A stretch of 64,000 nt of DNA from Nematostella vectensis (Eukaryota; Cnidaria; Anthozoa; Actiniaria; Edwardsiidae), in assembly GCF_932526225.1 (NCBI RefSeq), contig NC_064045.1, forward strand, positions 5,345,498-5,409,497, given 5' to 3'. Positions 20,521 to 32,146 of the stretch are shown here, in pieces; within the stretch, counting starts at the first letter, position 1, and every line of letters starts with the position of its first letter. Made by a program: the position numbers and the translations under genes. A model generated the notes under the pieces. That model saw only the letters and a program-made list of their open reading frames with translations, searched no databases and was not told the DNA's origin.

Positions 20521-20888
20521 ACTTATTTTTCTCTTTTTAACAGAAACGTTTGCCCATCTCTCGACCTCTCTAACACATTAGCATCAATTATTCTCGCGCT
20601 GTATTGAAAATGCTCGTATTTTAGAGCACGCAAAGCTTGGTATAGCATTATTTAAATATAAATCAGAACATTTTAGCAGGAAAAGTCTAGGAATGATATA
20701 TGAAATGAATTTGAATTAATCGCTAAGGGGAATTGTCCTGACATGTTGACGCATTGACGACTGATTGATAACTGATTGTTCGTGAGCCCGTTGGTGGAAG
20801 GAGCTTTCGCTTTTATAGCGGAACCTCGTGTTCAACAGAAAACAGTTTGCTCATCTCTCGACCTTATTTGTAAGATATTACAACAAGC

Positions 20889-20961
20889 GCCCGGTTAGCT
20901 CAGATGGTAGAGCATCAGACTTTTAATCTGAGGGTCATGGGTTCGAGCCCCATATCAGGCG
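20889..20961 (+). tRNA. tRNA-Lys-TTT: tRNA-Lys(TTT) copy 64
   Basis: G69A (C4-A69 mismatch). 147-bp step. Confidence 0.87.
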
Positions 20962-21035
20962 ACTTACTTTGCACTTTTTAACAGAAAATAGTTTGGACAT
21001 TTCTCGACCTTTTTTGGTAAGACATGTCTACGAGC

Positions 21036-21108
21036 GCCCGGTTAGCTCAGATGGTAGAGCATCAGACTTTTAATCTGAGGGTCATGGGTTCGAGCCCCAT
21101 ATCGGGCG
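21036..21108 (+). tRNA. tRNA-Lys-TTT: tRNA-Lys(TTT) copy 65
   Basis: Consensus; 442-bp step. Confidence 0.95.
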
Positions 21109-21477
21109 ACTTATTTTTCTCTTTTTAACAGAAAAGTTTGCCCATCTCTCGAACTCTCCAACAAATTAGCATCAATTATTTTCGCGTCGTATTGAAAATG
21201 CTCGTCTTTTAGAGCACGCACAGCTGGGTATAGCATTATTTAAATATAAATCAGAACATTTTAGCTGAAAAAGTCTAGGAATGATATATGAAATGAAATT
21301 TGAATTAATCGCTAAGGGGAATTGTCCTGACATGTTGACGCATTGACGACTGATTGATAACTGATTATTCTTGAGCCCGTGGGTGGGAGGAGCTTTCGCT
21401 TTTATAGCGGAACCTCGTGTTCAACAGAAAACAGTTTGCTCATCTCTCGACCTTATTTGTAAGATATTACAACAAGC

Positions 21478-21550
21478 GCCCGGTTAGCTCAGATGGTAGA
21501 GCATCAGACTTTTAATCTGAGGGTCATGGGTTCGAGCCACATATCGGGCG
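21478..21550 (+). tRNA. tRNA-Lys-TTT: tRNA-Lys(TTT) copy 66
   Basis: C62A. 442-bp step. Confidence 0.87.
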
Positions 21551-21919
21551 ACTTATTTTTATCTTTTTAACAGAAACGTTTGCCCATCTCTCGACCTCGC
21601 TAACACATTAGCATCAATTATTCTCGCTCTGTATTGAAAATGCTTGTCTTTTAGAGCACGCAAAGCTTGGTATAGCATTATTTAAATATAAATCAGAACA
21701 TTTTAGCAGGAAAAGTCTAGGAATGATATATGAAATGAAATTTGAATTAATCGCTAAGGGGAATTGTCCTGACATGTTGACGCATTGACGACTGATTGAT
21801 AACTGATTGTTCGTGAGCCCGTGGGTGGGAGGAGCTTTCGCTTTTATAGCGGAACCTCGTGTTCAACAGAAAACAGTTTGCTCATCTCTCGACCTTATTT
21901 GTAAGATATTACAACAAGC

Positions 21920-21992
21920 GCCCGGTTAGCTCAGATGGTAGAGCATCAGACTTTTAATCTGAGGGTCATGGGTTCGAGCCCCATATCGGGCG
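21920..21992 (+). tRNA. tRNA-Lys-TTT: tRNA-Lys(TTT) copy 67
   Basis: Consensus; 147-bp step. Confidence 0.95.
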
Positions 21993-22066
21993 ACTTACTT
22001 TGCTCTTTTTAACAGAAAATAGTTTGCACATTTCTCGACCTTTTTTGGTAAGACATGTCTACGAGC

Positions 22067-22139
22067 GCCCGGTTAGCTCAGATGGTAGAGCATCAGACTT
22101 TTAATCTGAGGGTCATGGGTTCGAGCCCCATATCGGGCG
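22067..22139 (+). tRNA. tRNA-Lys-TTT: tRNA-Lys(TTT) copy 68
   Basis: Consensus; 441-bp step. Confidence 0.95.
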
Positions 22140-22507
22140 ACTTATTTTTCTCTTTTTAACAGAAAAGTTTGCCCATCTCTCGACCTCTCTAACACATTAG
22201 CATCAATTATTCTCGCGCTGTATTGAAAATGCTCGTCTTTTAGAGCACGCAAAGCTTGGTATAGCATTATTTAACTATAAATCAGAACATTTTAGCTTGA
22301 AATGTCTAGGAATGATATATGAAATGAAATTTGAATTAATCGCTAAGGGGAATTGTCCTGACATGTTGACGCATTGACGACTGATTGATAACTGAATGTT
22401 CGTGAGCCCGTGGGTGGGAGGAGCTTTCGCTTTCTAGCGGAACCTCGTGTTCAACAGAAAACAGTTTGCTGATCTCTCGACCTTATTTGTAAGATATTAC
22501 AACAAGC

Positions 22508-22580
22508 GCCCGGTTAGCTCAGATGGTAGAGCATCAGACTTTTAATCTGAGGGTCATGGGTTCGAGCCCCATATCGGGCG
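22508..22580 (+). tRNA. tRNA-Lys-TTT: tRNA-Lys(TTT) copy 69
   Basis: Consensus; 442-bp step. Confidence 0.95.
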
Positions 22581-22949
22581 ACTTATTTTTCTCTTTTTAA
22601 GAGAAACGTTTGCCCATCTCTCGACCTCTCTAACACATTAGCATCAATTATTCTCGCGATGTATTGAAACTGCTCGTCTTTTAGAGCACGCAAAGCTTGG
22701 TATAGCATTATTTAAATATAAATCAGAACATTTTAGCTGGAAAAGTCTAGGAATTATATATGAAATGAAATTTGAATTAATCGCTAAGGGGAATTGTCCT
22801 TACATGTTTATGCATTGACGACTGATTGATAACTGATTGTTCGTGAGCCCGTGGGTGGGAGGAGCTTTCGCTTTTATAGCGGAACCTCGTGTTCAACAGA
22901 AAACAGTTTGCTGATCTCTCGACCTTATTTGTAAGATATTACAACAAGC

Positions 22950-23022
22950 GCCCGGTTAGCTCAGATGGTAGAGCATCAGACTTTTAATCTGAGGGTCATG
23001 GGTTCGAGCCCCATATCGGGCG
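22950..23022 (+). tRNA. tRNA-Lys-TTT: tRNA-Lys(TTT) copy 70
   Basis: Consensus; 441-bp step. Confidence 0.95.
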
Positions 23023-23390
23023 ACTTATTTTTCTCTTTTTAACAGAAACGTTTGCCCATCTCTCGACCTCTCTAACACATTAGCATCAATTATTCTCGCG
23101 CTGTATTGAAAATGCTCGTATTTTAGAGCACGCAAAGCTTGGTATAGCATTATTTAAATATAAATCAGAACATTTTAGCAGGAAAAGTCTAGGAATGATA
23201 TATGAAATGAATTTGAATTAATCGCTAAGGGGAATTGTCCTGACATGTTGACGCATTGACGACTGATTGATAACTGATTGTTCGTGAGCCCGTTGGTGGA
23301 AGGAGCTTTCGCTTTTATAGCGGAACCTCGTGTTCAACAGAAAACAGTTTGCTCATCTCTCGACCTTATTTGTAAGATATTACAACAAGC

Positions 23391-23463
23391 GCCCGGTTAG
23401 CTCAGATGGTAGAGCATCAGACTTTTAATCTGAGGGTCATGGGTTCGAGCCCCATATCAGGCG
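23391..23463 (+). tRNA. tRNA-Lys-TTT: tRNA-Lys(TTT) copy 71
   Basis: G69A (C4-A69), duplicate of copy 64. 147-bp step. Confidence 0.87.
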
Positions 23464-23537
23464 ACTTACTTTGCACTTTTTAACAGAAAATAGTTTGGAC
23501 ATTTCTCGACCTTTTTTGGTAAGACATGTCTACGAGC

Positions 23538-23610
23538 GCCCGGTTAGCTCAGATGGTAGAGCATCAGACTTTTAATCTGAGGGTCATGGGTTCGAGCCCC
23601 ATATCGGGCG
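23538..23610 (+). tRNA. tRNA-Lys-TTT: tRNA-Lys(TTT) copy 72
   Basis: Consensus; 442-bp step. Confidence 0.95.
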
Positions 23611-23979
23611 ACTTATTTTTCTCTTTTTAACAGAAAAGTTTGCCCATCTCTCGAACTCTCCAACAAATTAGCATCAATTATTTTCGCGTCGTATTGAAAA
23701 TGCTCGTCTTTTAGAGCACGCACAGCTGGGTATAGCATTATTTAAATATAAATCAGAACATTTTAGCTGAAAAAGTCTAGGAATGATATATGAAATGAAA
23801 TTTGAATTAATCGCTAAGGGGAATTGTCCTGACATGTTGACGCATTGACGACTGATTGATAACTGATTATTCTTGAGCCCGTGGGTGGGAGGAGCTTTCG
23901 CTTTTATAGCGGAACCTCGTGTTCAACAGAAAACAGTTTGCTCATCTCTCGACCTTATTTGTAAGATATTACAACAAGC

Positions 23980-24052
23980 GCCCGGTTAGCTCAGATGGTA
24001 GAGCATCAGACTTTTAATCTGAGGGTCATGGGTTCGAGCCACATATCGGGCG
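23980..24052 (+). tRNA. tRNA-Lys-TTT: tRNA-Lys(TTT) copy 73
   Basis: C62A. 442-bp step. Confidence 0.87.
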
Positions 24053-24421
24053 ACTTATTTTTATCTTTTTAACAGAAACGTTTGCCCATCTCTCGACCTC
24101 GCTAACACATTAGCATCAATTATTCTCGCTCTGTATTGAAAATGCTTGTCTTTTAGAGCACGCAAAGCTTGGTATAGCATTATTTAAATATAAATCAGAA
24201 CATTTTAGCAGGAAAAGTCTAGGAATGATATATGAAATGAAATTTGAATTAATCGCTAAGGGGAATTGTCCTGACATGTTGACGCATTGACGACTGATTG
24301 ATAACTGATTGTTCGTGAGCCCGTGGGTGGGAGGAGCTTTCGCTTTTATAGCGGAACCTCGTGTTCAACAGAAAACAGTTTGCTCATCTCTCGACCTTAT
24401 TTGTAAGATATTACAACAAGC

Positions 24422-24494
24422 GCCCGGTTAGCTCAGATGGTAGAGCATCAGACTTTTAATCTGAGGGTCATGGGTTCGAGCCCCATATCGGGCG
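24422..24494 (+). tRNA. tRNA-Lys-TTT: tRNA-Lys(TTT) copy 74
   Basis: Consensus; 147-bp step. Confidence 0.95.
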
Positions 24495-24568
24495 ACTTAC
24501 TTTGCTCTTTTTAACAAAAAAAAATTTGCACATTTCTCGACCTTTTTTGGTACGACATGTCTACGAGC

Positions 24569-24641
24569 GCCCGGTTAGCTCAGATGGTAGAGCATCAGAC
24601 TTTTAATCTGAGTGTCATGGGTTCGAGCCCCATACCGGGCG
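24569..24641 (+). tRNA. tRNA-Lys-TTT: tRNA-Lys(TTT) copy 75
   Basis: G45T and T67C. 443-bp step. Confidence 0.92.
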
Positions 24642-25011
24642 ACTTATTTTTCTCTTTTTTAACAGAAAAGTTTGCCCATCCCTCGACCTCTCTAACACAT
24701 TAGCATCAATTATTCTCGCGCCGTACTGAAAATGCTCGTCATTAAGAGCACGCACAGCTGGGTATAGCATTATTTAAATATAAATCAGAACATTTTAGCT
24801 GGAAAAGTCTAGGAATGATATATGAAATGAAATTTGAATTAATCGCTAAGGGGAATTGTCCTGACATGTTAACGCATTGACTACTGATTGATAACTGATT
24901 GTTCGTGAGCCCGTGGGTGGGAGGAGCTTTCGCTTTTATAGCGGAACCTCGTGTTCAACAGAAAACAGTTTCTTCATTTTTTGACCTTATATGTAAGATA
25001 TTACAAGAAGC

Positions 25012-25084
25012 GCCCGGTTACCTCAGATGGTAGAGCATCAGACTTTTAATCTGAGGGTTATGGGTTCGAGCCCCATATCGGGCG
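25012..25084 (+). tRNA. tRNA-Lys-TTT: tRNA-Lys(TTT) copy 76, weak A box
   Basis: G10C and C48T; keeps the D-loop GG that its block partner copy 49 has lost. 147-bp step. Confidence 0.8.
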
Positions 25085-25158
25085 ACTTATTTTTCTCTTT
25101 TTAACAGAAAATAGTTTGCACATTTCTCGACCTTTTTTGGTAAAACATGTCTACGAGC

Positions 25159-25231
25159 GCCCGGTTAGCTCAGATGGTAGAGCATCAGACTTTTAATCTG
25201 AGGTTCATGGGTTCGAGCCCCATATCGGGCG
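25159..25231 (+). tRNA. tRNA-Lys-TTT: tRNA-Lys(TTT) copy 77
   Basis: G46T only. 147-bp step. Confidence 0.92.
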
Positions 25232-25305
25232 ACTTACTTTGATCTTTTTAACAGAAAAACGTTTGCACATTTCTCAACCTTTTTTGGTAAGACATGTCTA
25301 CTAAC

Positions 25306-25378
25306 GCCCGGTTAGCTCAGATGGTAGAGCATCAGACTTTTAATCTGAGGGTCATGGGTTCGAGCCCCATATCGGGCG
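25306..25378 (+). tRNA. tRNA-Lys-TTT: tRNA-Lys(TTT) copy 78
   Basis: Consensus; 441-bp step. Confidence 0.95.
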
Positions 25379-25746
25379 ACTTATTTTTCTCTTTTTAACA
25401 GAAAAGTTTGCCCATCTCTCGACCTCTCTAACACATTAGCATCAATTATTCTCGCGCTGTATTGAAAATGCTCGTCTTTTAGAGCACGCAAAGCTTGGTA
25501 TAGCATTATTTAACTATAAATCAGAACATTTTAGCTTGAAATGTCTAGGAATGATATATGAAATGAAATTTGAATTAATCGCTAAGGGGAATTGTCCTGA
25601 CATGTTGACGCATTGACGACTGATTGATAACTGAATGTTCGTGAGCCCGTGGGTGGGAGGAGCTTTCGCTTTCTAGCGGAACCTCGTGTTCAACAGAAAA
25701 CAGTTTGCTGATCTCTCGACCTTATTTGTAAGATATTACAACAAGC

Positions 25747-25819
25747 GCCCGGTTAGCTCAGATGGTAGAGCATCAGACTTTTAATCTGAGGGTCATGGGT
25801 TCGAGCCCCATATCGGACG
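25747..25819 (+). tRNA. tRNA-Lys-TTT: tRNA-Lys(TTT) copy 79
   Basis: G71A (C2-A71 mismatch). 147-bp step. Confidence 0.85.
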
Positions 25820-25893
25820 ACTTACTTTGCTCTTTTTAACAGAAAATAGTTTGCACATTTCTCAACCGTTTTTGGTAAGACATGTCTACTAGC

Positions 25894-25966
25894 GCCTGGT
25901 TAGCTCAGATGGTAGAGCATCAGACTTTTAATCTGAGTGTCATGGGTTCGAGCCCCATATCGGGCG
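25894..25966 (+). tRNA. tRNA-Lys-TTT: tRNA-Lys(TTT) copy 80
   Basis: C4T wobble and G45T. 442-bp step. Confidence 0.9.
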
Positions 25967-26335
25967 ACTTATTTTTCTCTTTTTAAGAGAAACGTTTGCC
26001 CATCTCTCGACCTCTCTAACACATTAGCATCAATTATTTTCGCGCCGTATTGAAAATGCTCGTCATTAAGAGCACGCACAGCTGGGTATAGCATTATTCA
26101 AATATAAATCAGAACATTTTAGCTGGAAAAGTCTAGGAATGATATATGAAATGAAATTTGAATTAATCGCTAAGGGGAATTGTCCTGACATGTTAACGCA
26201 TTGACTACTGATTGATAACTGATTGTTCGTGAGCCCGTGGGTGGGAGGAGCTTTCGCTTTTATAGCGGAACCTCGTGTTCAACAGAAAACAGTTTGTTCA
26301 TCTTTCGACCTTATATGTAAGATATTACAAGAAGC

Positions 26336-26408
26336 GCCCGGTTACCTCAGATGGTAGAGCATCAGACTTTTAATCTGAGGGTCATGGGTTCGAGCCCCAT
26401 ATCGGGCG
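26336..26408 (+). tRNA. tRNA-Lys-TTT: tRNA-Lys(TTT) copy 81, weak A box
   Basis: G10C only. 441-bp step. Confidence 0.82.
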
Positions 26409-26776
26409 ACTTATTTTTCTCTTTTTAACAGAAACGTTTGCCCATCTCTCGACCTCTCTAACACATTAGCATCAATTATTCTCGCGCTGTATTGAAAATG
26501 CTCGTCTTTTAGAGCACGCAAAGCTTGGTATAGCATTATTTAACAATAAATCAGAACATTTTAGCTGGAAATGTCTAGGAATGATATATGAAATAAAATT
26601 TGAATTAATCGCTAAGGGGAATTGTCCTGACATGTTGACGCATTGACGACTGATTGATAACTGATTGTTCGTGAGCCCGTGGGTGGGAGGAGCTTTCGCT
26701 TTCTAGCGGAACCTCGTGTTCAACAGAAAACAGTTTGCTGATCTCTCGACCTTATTTGTAAGATATTACAACAAGC

Positions 26777-26849
26777 GCCCGGTTAGCTCAGATGGTAGAG
26801 CATCAGACTTTTAATCTGAGGGTCATGGGTTCGAGCCCCATATCGGGCG
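26777..26849 (+). tRNA. tRNA-Lys-TTT: tRNA-Lys(TTT) copy 82
   Basis: Consensus; 147-bp step. Confidence 0.95.
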
Positions 26850-26923
26850 ACTTACTTTGCTCTTTTTAACAGAAAATAGTTTGCACATTTCCCGACCTTT
26901 TTTGGTAAGATATGTCTACGAGC

Positions 26924-26994
26924 GCCCGGTTAGCTCAGATGGTAGAGCATCAGACTTTTAATCTGAGGGTCATGTTCGAGCCCCATATCGGGCG
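26924..26994 (+). pseudogene. tRNA-Lys copy 83, T-stem deletion
   Basis: Same 2-nt T-stem deletion as copy 56 (71 nt), copied with its block. 145-bp step. Confidence 0.85.
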
Positions 26995-27068
26995 ACTTAC
27001 TTTGATCTTTTTAACAGAAAAACGTTTGCACATTTCTCAACCTTTTTTGGTAAGACATGTCTACTAAC

Positions 27069-27141
27069 GCCCGGTTAGCTTAGATGGTAGAGCATCAGAC
27101 TTTTAATCTGAGGGTCATGGGTTCGAGCCCCATATCGGGCG
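27069..27141 (+). tRNA. tRNA-Lys-TTT: tRNA-Lys(TTT) copy 84
   Basis: C13T wobble. 441-bp step. Confidence 0.9.
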
Positions 27142-27509
27142 ACTTATTTTTCTCTTTTTAACAGAAAAGTTTGCCCATCTCTCGACCTCTCTAACACATT
27201 AGCATCAATTATTCTCGCGCTGTATTGAAAATGCTCGTCTTTTAGAGCACGCAAAGCTTGGTATAGCATTATTTAACTATAAATCAGAACATTTTAGCTT
27301 GAAATGTCTAGGAATGATATATGAAATGAAATTTGAATTAATCGCTAAGGGGAATTGTCCTGACATGTTGACGCATTGACGACTGATTGATAACTGAATG
27401 TTCGTGAGCCCGTGGGTGGGAGGAGCTTTCGCTTTCTAGCGGAACCTCGTGTTCAAAAGAAAACAGTTTGCTGATCTCTCGACCTTATTTGTAAGATATT
27501 ACAACAAGC

Positions 27510-27582
27510 GCCCGGTTAGCTCAGATGGTAGAGCATCAGACTTTTAATCTGAGGGTCATGGGTTCGAGCCCCATATCGAGCG
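27510..27582 (+). tRNA. tRNA-Lys-TTT: tRNA-Lys(TTT) copy 85
   Basis: G70A (C3-A70). 441-bp step. Confidence 0.87.
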
Positions 27583-27950
27583 ACTTATTTTTCTCTTTTT
27601 AACAGAAACGTTTGCCCATCTCTCGACCTCTCTAACACATTAGCATCAATTATTCTCGCGCTGTACTGAAAATGCTCGTCTTTTAGAGCACGCAAAGCTT
27701 GGTATAGCATTATTTAACAATAAATCAGAACATTTTAGCTGGAAATGTCTAGGAATGATATATGAAATGAAATTTGAATTAATCGCTAAGGGGAATTGTC
27801 CTGACATGTTGACGCATTGACGACTGATTGATAACTGATTGTTCGTGAGCCCGTGGGTGGGAGGAGCTTTCGCTTTCTAGCGGAACCTCGTGTTCAACAG
27901 AAAACAGTTTGCTGATCTCTCGACCTTATTTGTAAGATATTACAACAAGC

Positions 27951-28023
27951 GCCCGGTTAGCTCAGATGGTAGAGCATCAGACTTTTAATCTGAGGGTCAT
28001 GGGTTCGAGCCCCATATCGGGCG
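27951..28023 (+). tRNA. tRNA-Lys-TTT: tRNA-Lys(TTT) copy 86
   Basis: Consensus; 147-bp step. Confidence 0.95.
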
Positions 28024-28097
28024 ACTTACTTTGCTCTTTTTAACAGAAAATAGTTTGCACATTTCTCGACCTTTTTTGGTAAGACATGTCTACGAGC

Positions 28098-28170
28098 GCC
28101 CGGTTAGCTCAGATGGTAGAGCATCAGACTTTTAATCTGAGGGTCATGGGTTCGAGCCCCATATCGGGCG
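28098..28170 (+). tRNA. tRNA-Lys-TTT: tRNA-Lys(TTT) copy 87
   Basis: Consensus; 147-bp step. Confidence 0.95.
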
Positions 28171-28244
28171 ACTTACTTTGATCTTTTTAACAGAAAAACG
28201 TTTGCACATTTCTCAACCTTTTTTGGTAAGACATGTCTACTAAC

Positions 28245-28317
28245 GCCCGGTTAGCTCAGATGGTAGAGCATCAGACTTTTAATCTAAGGGTCATGGGTTC
28301 GAGCCCCATATCGGGCG
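28245..28317 (+). tRNA. tRNA-Lys-TTT: tRNA-Lys(TTT) copy 88
   Basis: G42A (C28-A42 in the anticodon stem). 442-bp step. Confidence 0.85.
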
Positions 28318-28686
28318 ACTTATTTTTCTCTTTTTAACAGAAAAGTTTGCCCATCTCTCGACCTCTCTAACACATTAGCATCAATTATTCTCGCGCTGTA
28401 TTGAAAATGCTCGTCTTTTAGAGCACGCAAAGCTTGGTATAGCATTATTTAACTATAAATCAGAACATTTTAGCTTGAAATGTCTAGGAATGATATATGA
28501 AATGAAATTTGAATTAATCGCTAAGGGGAATTGTCCTGACATGTTGACGCATTGACGACTGATTGATAACTGATTGTTCGTGAGCCCGTGGGTGGGAGGA
28601 GCTTTCGCTTTTATAGCGGAACCTCGTGTTCAACAGAAAACAGTTTGTTCATCTTTCGACCTTATATGTAAGATATTACAAGAAGC

Positions 28687-28759
28687 GCCCGGTTACCTCA
28701 GATGGTAGAGCATCAGACTTTTAATCTGAGGGTCATGGGTTCGAGCCCCATATCGGGCG
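28687..28759 (+). tRNA. tRNA-Lys-TTT: tRNA-Lys(TTT) copy 89, weak A box
   Basis: G10C only. 442-bp step. Confidence 0.82.
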
Positions 28760-29128
28760 ACTTATTTTTCTCTTTTTAAGAGAAACGTTTGCACATTACT
28801 CGACCTCTCTAACACATTAGCATCAATTATTCTCGCGCTGTATTAAAACTGCTCGTCTTTTAGAGCACGCAAAGCTTGGTATAGCATTATTTAACTATAA
28901 ATCAGAAAATTTCAGCTGGAAAAGTCTAGGAATGATATATGAAATGAAATTTGAATTAATCGCTAAGGGGAATTGTCCTGACATGTTGACGCATTGACGA
29001 CTGATTGATAACTGATTGTTCGTGAGCCCGTGGGTGGGAGAAGCTTTCGCTTTTATAGCGGAACCTCGTGTTCAACAGAAAACAGTTTGCTCATCTCTCG
29101 ACCTTATTTGTAAGATACTACAACGAGC

Positions 29129-29201
29129 GCCCGGTTAGCTCAGATGGTAGAGCATCAGACTTTTAATCTGAGGGTCATGGGTTCGAGCCCCATATCGGGC
29201 G
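29129..29201 (+). tRNA. tRNA-Lys-TTT: tRNA-Lys(TTT) copy 90
   Basis: Consensus; 442-bp step. Confidence 0.95.
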
Positions 29202-29570
29202 ACTTATTTTTCTCTTTTTAACAGAAACGTTTGCCCATCTCTCGACCTCTCTAACACATTAGCATCAATTATTCTCGCGCTGTATTGAAAATGCTTGCCT
29301 TTTAGAGCACGCAAAGCTTGGTATAGCATTATTTAACTATAAATCAGAACATTTCAGCTGGAAAAGTCTAGAAATGATATATGAAATGAAATTTGAATTA
29401 ATCGCTAAGGGGAATTGTCCTGACATGTTGACGCATTGACGACTGATTGATAACTGATTGTTCGTGAGCCCGTGGGTGGGAGGAGCTTTCGCTTTTATAG
29501 CGGAACCTCGTGTTCAACAGAAAACAGTTTGCTCATCTCTCGACCTTATTTGTAAGATATTACAACAAGC

Positions 29571-29643
29571 GCCCGGTTAGCTCAGATGGTAGAGCATCAG
29601 ACTTTTAATCTGAGGGTCATGGGTTCAAGCCCAATATCGGGCG
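29571..29643 (+). tRNA. tRNA-Lys-TTT: tRNA-Lys(TTT) copy 91
   Basis: G57A and C63A, as copy 1. 147-bp step. Confidence 0.85.
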
Positions 29644-29717
29644 ACTTACTTTGCTCTTTTTAACAGAAAATAGTTTGCACATTTCTCGACCTTTTTTGGT
29701 AAGACATGTCTACGAGC

Positions 29718-29790
29718 GCCCGGTTGGCTCAGATGGTAGAGCATCAGACTTTTAATCTGAGGGTCATGGGTTCGAGCCCCATATCGGGCG
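29718..29790 (+). tRNA. tRNA-Lys-TTT: tRNA-Lys(TTT) copy 92
   Basis: A9G. 442-bp step. Confidence 0.92.
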
Positions 29791-30159
29791 ACTTATTTTT
29801 CTCTTTTTAACAGAAAAGTTTGCCCATCTCTCGACCTCTCTAACACATTAGCATCAATTATTCTCGCGCCGTATTGAAAATGCTCGTCTTTTAGAGCACG
29901 CACAGCTGGGTATAGCATTATTTAAATATAAATCAGAACATTTTAGCTGGAAAAGTCTAGGAAAGATATATGAAATGAAATTTGAATTGAGCCCTTAAGG
30001 GAATTGTCCTGACATGTTGACGCATTGACGACTGATTGATAACTGATTGTTCGTGAGCCCGTGGGTGGGAGGAGCTTTCGCTTTTCTAGCGGAACCTCGT
30101 GTTCAACAGAAAACAGTTTGCTAATCTTTCGACCTTATATGTAAGATATTACAAGAAGA

Positions 30160-30232
30160 ACCCGGTTACCTCAGATGGTAGAGCATCAGACTTTTAATCT
30201 GAGGGTCATGGGTTCGAGCCCCATATCGGGCG
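30160..30232 (+). tRNA. tRNA-Lys-TTT: tRNA-Lys(TTT) copy 93, weak A box
   Basis: G1A (A1-C72 mismatch at the acceptor end) and G10C. 442-bp step. Confidence 0.78.
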
Positions 30233-30601
30233 ACATATTTTTCTCTTTTTAACAGAAAAGTTTGCCCATCTCTCGACCTCTCTAACACATTAGCATCAAT
30301 TATTCTCGCGCTGTATTGAAAATACTTGTCTTTTAGAGCACGCAAAGCTTGGTATAGCATTATTTAAATATAAATCAGAACATTTTAGCTGGAAAAGTCT
30401 AGGAATGATATATGAAATGAAATTTGGATTAATTGCTAAGGGGAATTGTCCTGACATGTTTATGCATTGACGACTGATTGATAACTGATTGTTCGTGAGC
30501 CCGTGGGTGGGAGGAGCTTTCGCTTTTATAGCGGAACCTCGTGTTCAACAGAAAACAGTTTGCTGATCTCTCGACATTATTTGTAAGATATTACAACAAG
30601 C

Positions 30602-30674
30602 GCCCGGTTAGCTCAGATGGTAGAGCATCAGACTTTTAATCTGAGGGTCATGGGTTCGAGCCCCATATCGGGCG
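30602..30674 (+). tRNA. tRNA-Lys-TTT: tRNA-Lys(TTT) copy 94
   Basis: Consensus; 442-bp step. Confidence 0.95.
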
Positions 30675-31043
30675 ACTTATTTTTCTCTTTTTAACAGAAA
30701 CGTTTGCCCATCTCTCGACCTCTCTAACACATTAGCATCAATTATTCTCGCGCCGTATTGAAAATGCTCGTCTTTTAGAGCACGCACAGCTGGGTATAGC
30801 ATTATTTAAATATAAATCAGAACATTTTAGCTGGAAAAGTCTAGGAAAGATATATGAAATGAAATTTGAATTGAGCCCTTAAGGGAATTGTCCTGACATG
30901 TTGACGCATTGACGACTGATTGATAACTGATTGTTCGTGAGCCCGTGGGTGGGAGGAGCTTTCGCTTTTCTAGCGGAACCTCGTGTTCAACAGAAAACAG
31001 TTTGCTAATCTTTCGACCTTATATGTAAGATATTACAAGAAGA

Positions 31044-31116
31044 ACCCGGTTACCTCAGATGGTAGAGCATCAGACTTTTAATCTGAGGGTCATGGGTTCG
31101 AGCCCCATATCGGGCG
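31044..31116 (+). tRNA. tRNA-Lys-TTT: tRNA-Lys(TTT) copy 95, weak A box
   Basis: G1A and G10C; tandem duplicate of copy 93 at +884. 442-bp step. Confidence 0.78.
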
Positions 31117-31485
31117 ACAAATTTTTCTCTTTTTAACAGAAAAGTTTGCCCATCTCTCGACCTCTCTAACACATTAGCATCAATTATTCTCGCGCTGTAT
31201 TGAAAATACTTGTCTTTTAGAGCACGCAAAGCTTGGTATAGCATTATTTAAATATAAATCAGAACATTTTAGCTGGAAAAGTCTAGGAATGATATATGAA
31301 ATGAAATTTGGATTAATTGCTAAGGGGAATTGTCCTGACATGTTTATGCATTGACGACTGATTGATAACTGATTGTTCGTGAGCCCGTGGGTGGGAGGAG
31401 CTTTCGCTTTTATAGCGGAACCTCGTGTTCAACAGAAAACAGTTTGCTGATCTCTCGACATTATTTGTAAGATATTACAACAAGC

Positions 31486-31558
31486 GCCCGGTTAGCTCAG
31501 ATGGTAGAGCATCAGACTTTTAATCTGAGGGTCATGGGTTCGAGCCCCATATCGGGCG
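31486..31558 (+). tRNA. tRNA-Lys-TTT: tRNA-Lys(TTT) copy 96
   Basis: Consensus; 441-bp step. Confidence 0.95.
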
Positions 31559-31926
31559 ACTTATTTTTCTCTTTTTAACAGAAACGTTTGCCCATCTCTC
31601 GACCTCTCTAACACATTAGCATCAATTATTCTCGCGCTGTATTGAAAATGCTCGTATTTCAGAGCACGCAAAGCTTGGTATAGCATTATTTAAATAAAAA
31701 TCAGAACATTTTAGCAGGAAAAGTCTAGGAATGATATATGAAATGAATTTGAATTAATCGCTAAGGGGAATTGTCCTGACATGTTGACGCATTGACGACT
31801 GATTGATAACTGATTGTTCGTGAGCCCGTTGGTGGAAGGAGCTTTCGCTTTTATAGCGGAACCTCGTGTTCAACAGAAAACAGTTTGCTCATCTCTCGAC
31901 CTTATTTGTAAGATATTACAACAAGC

Positions 31927-31999
31927 GCCCGGTTAGCTCAGATGGTAGAGCATCAGACTTTTAATCTGAGGGTCATGGGTTCGAGCCCCATATCGGGCG
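31927..31999 (+). tRNA. tRNA-Lys-TTT: tRNA-Lys(TTT) copy 97
   Basis: Consensus; 147-bp step. Confidence 0.95.
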
Positions 32000-32073
32000 A
32001 CTTACTTTGCATTTTTTAACAGAAAATAGTTTGGACATTTCTCGACCTTTTTTGGTAAGACATGTCTACGAGC

Positions 32074-32146
32074 GCCCGGTTAGCTCAGATGGTAGAGCAT
32101 CAGACTTTTAATCTGAGGGTCATGGGTTCGAGCCCCATACCGGGCG
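32074..32146 (+). tRNA. tRNA-Lys-TTT: tRNA-Lys(TTT) copy 98
   Basis: T67C (G6-C67 pair). 443-bp step. Confidence 0.94.

Larger units (their letters stand above)
20006..22507. repeat. tandem higher-order block, shift 2502 bp
   Basis: This seven-gene block is directly followed by a second copy (22,508-25,009). Both carry the spacer variant GAATTATATATG, the GCGATGTATTGAAAC variant and the G69A gene (20,889 and 23,391), which suggests a recent duplication. Confidence 0.85.
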
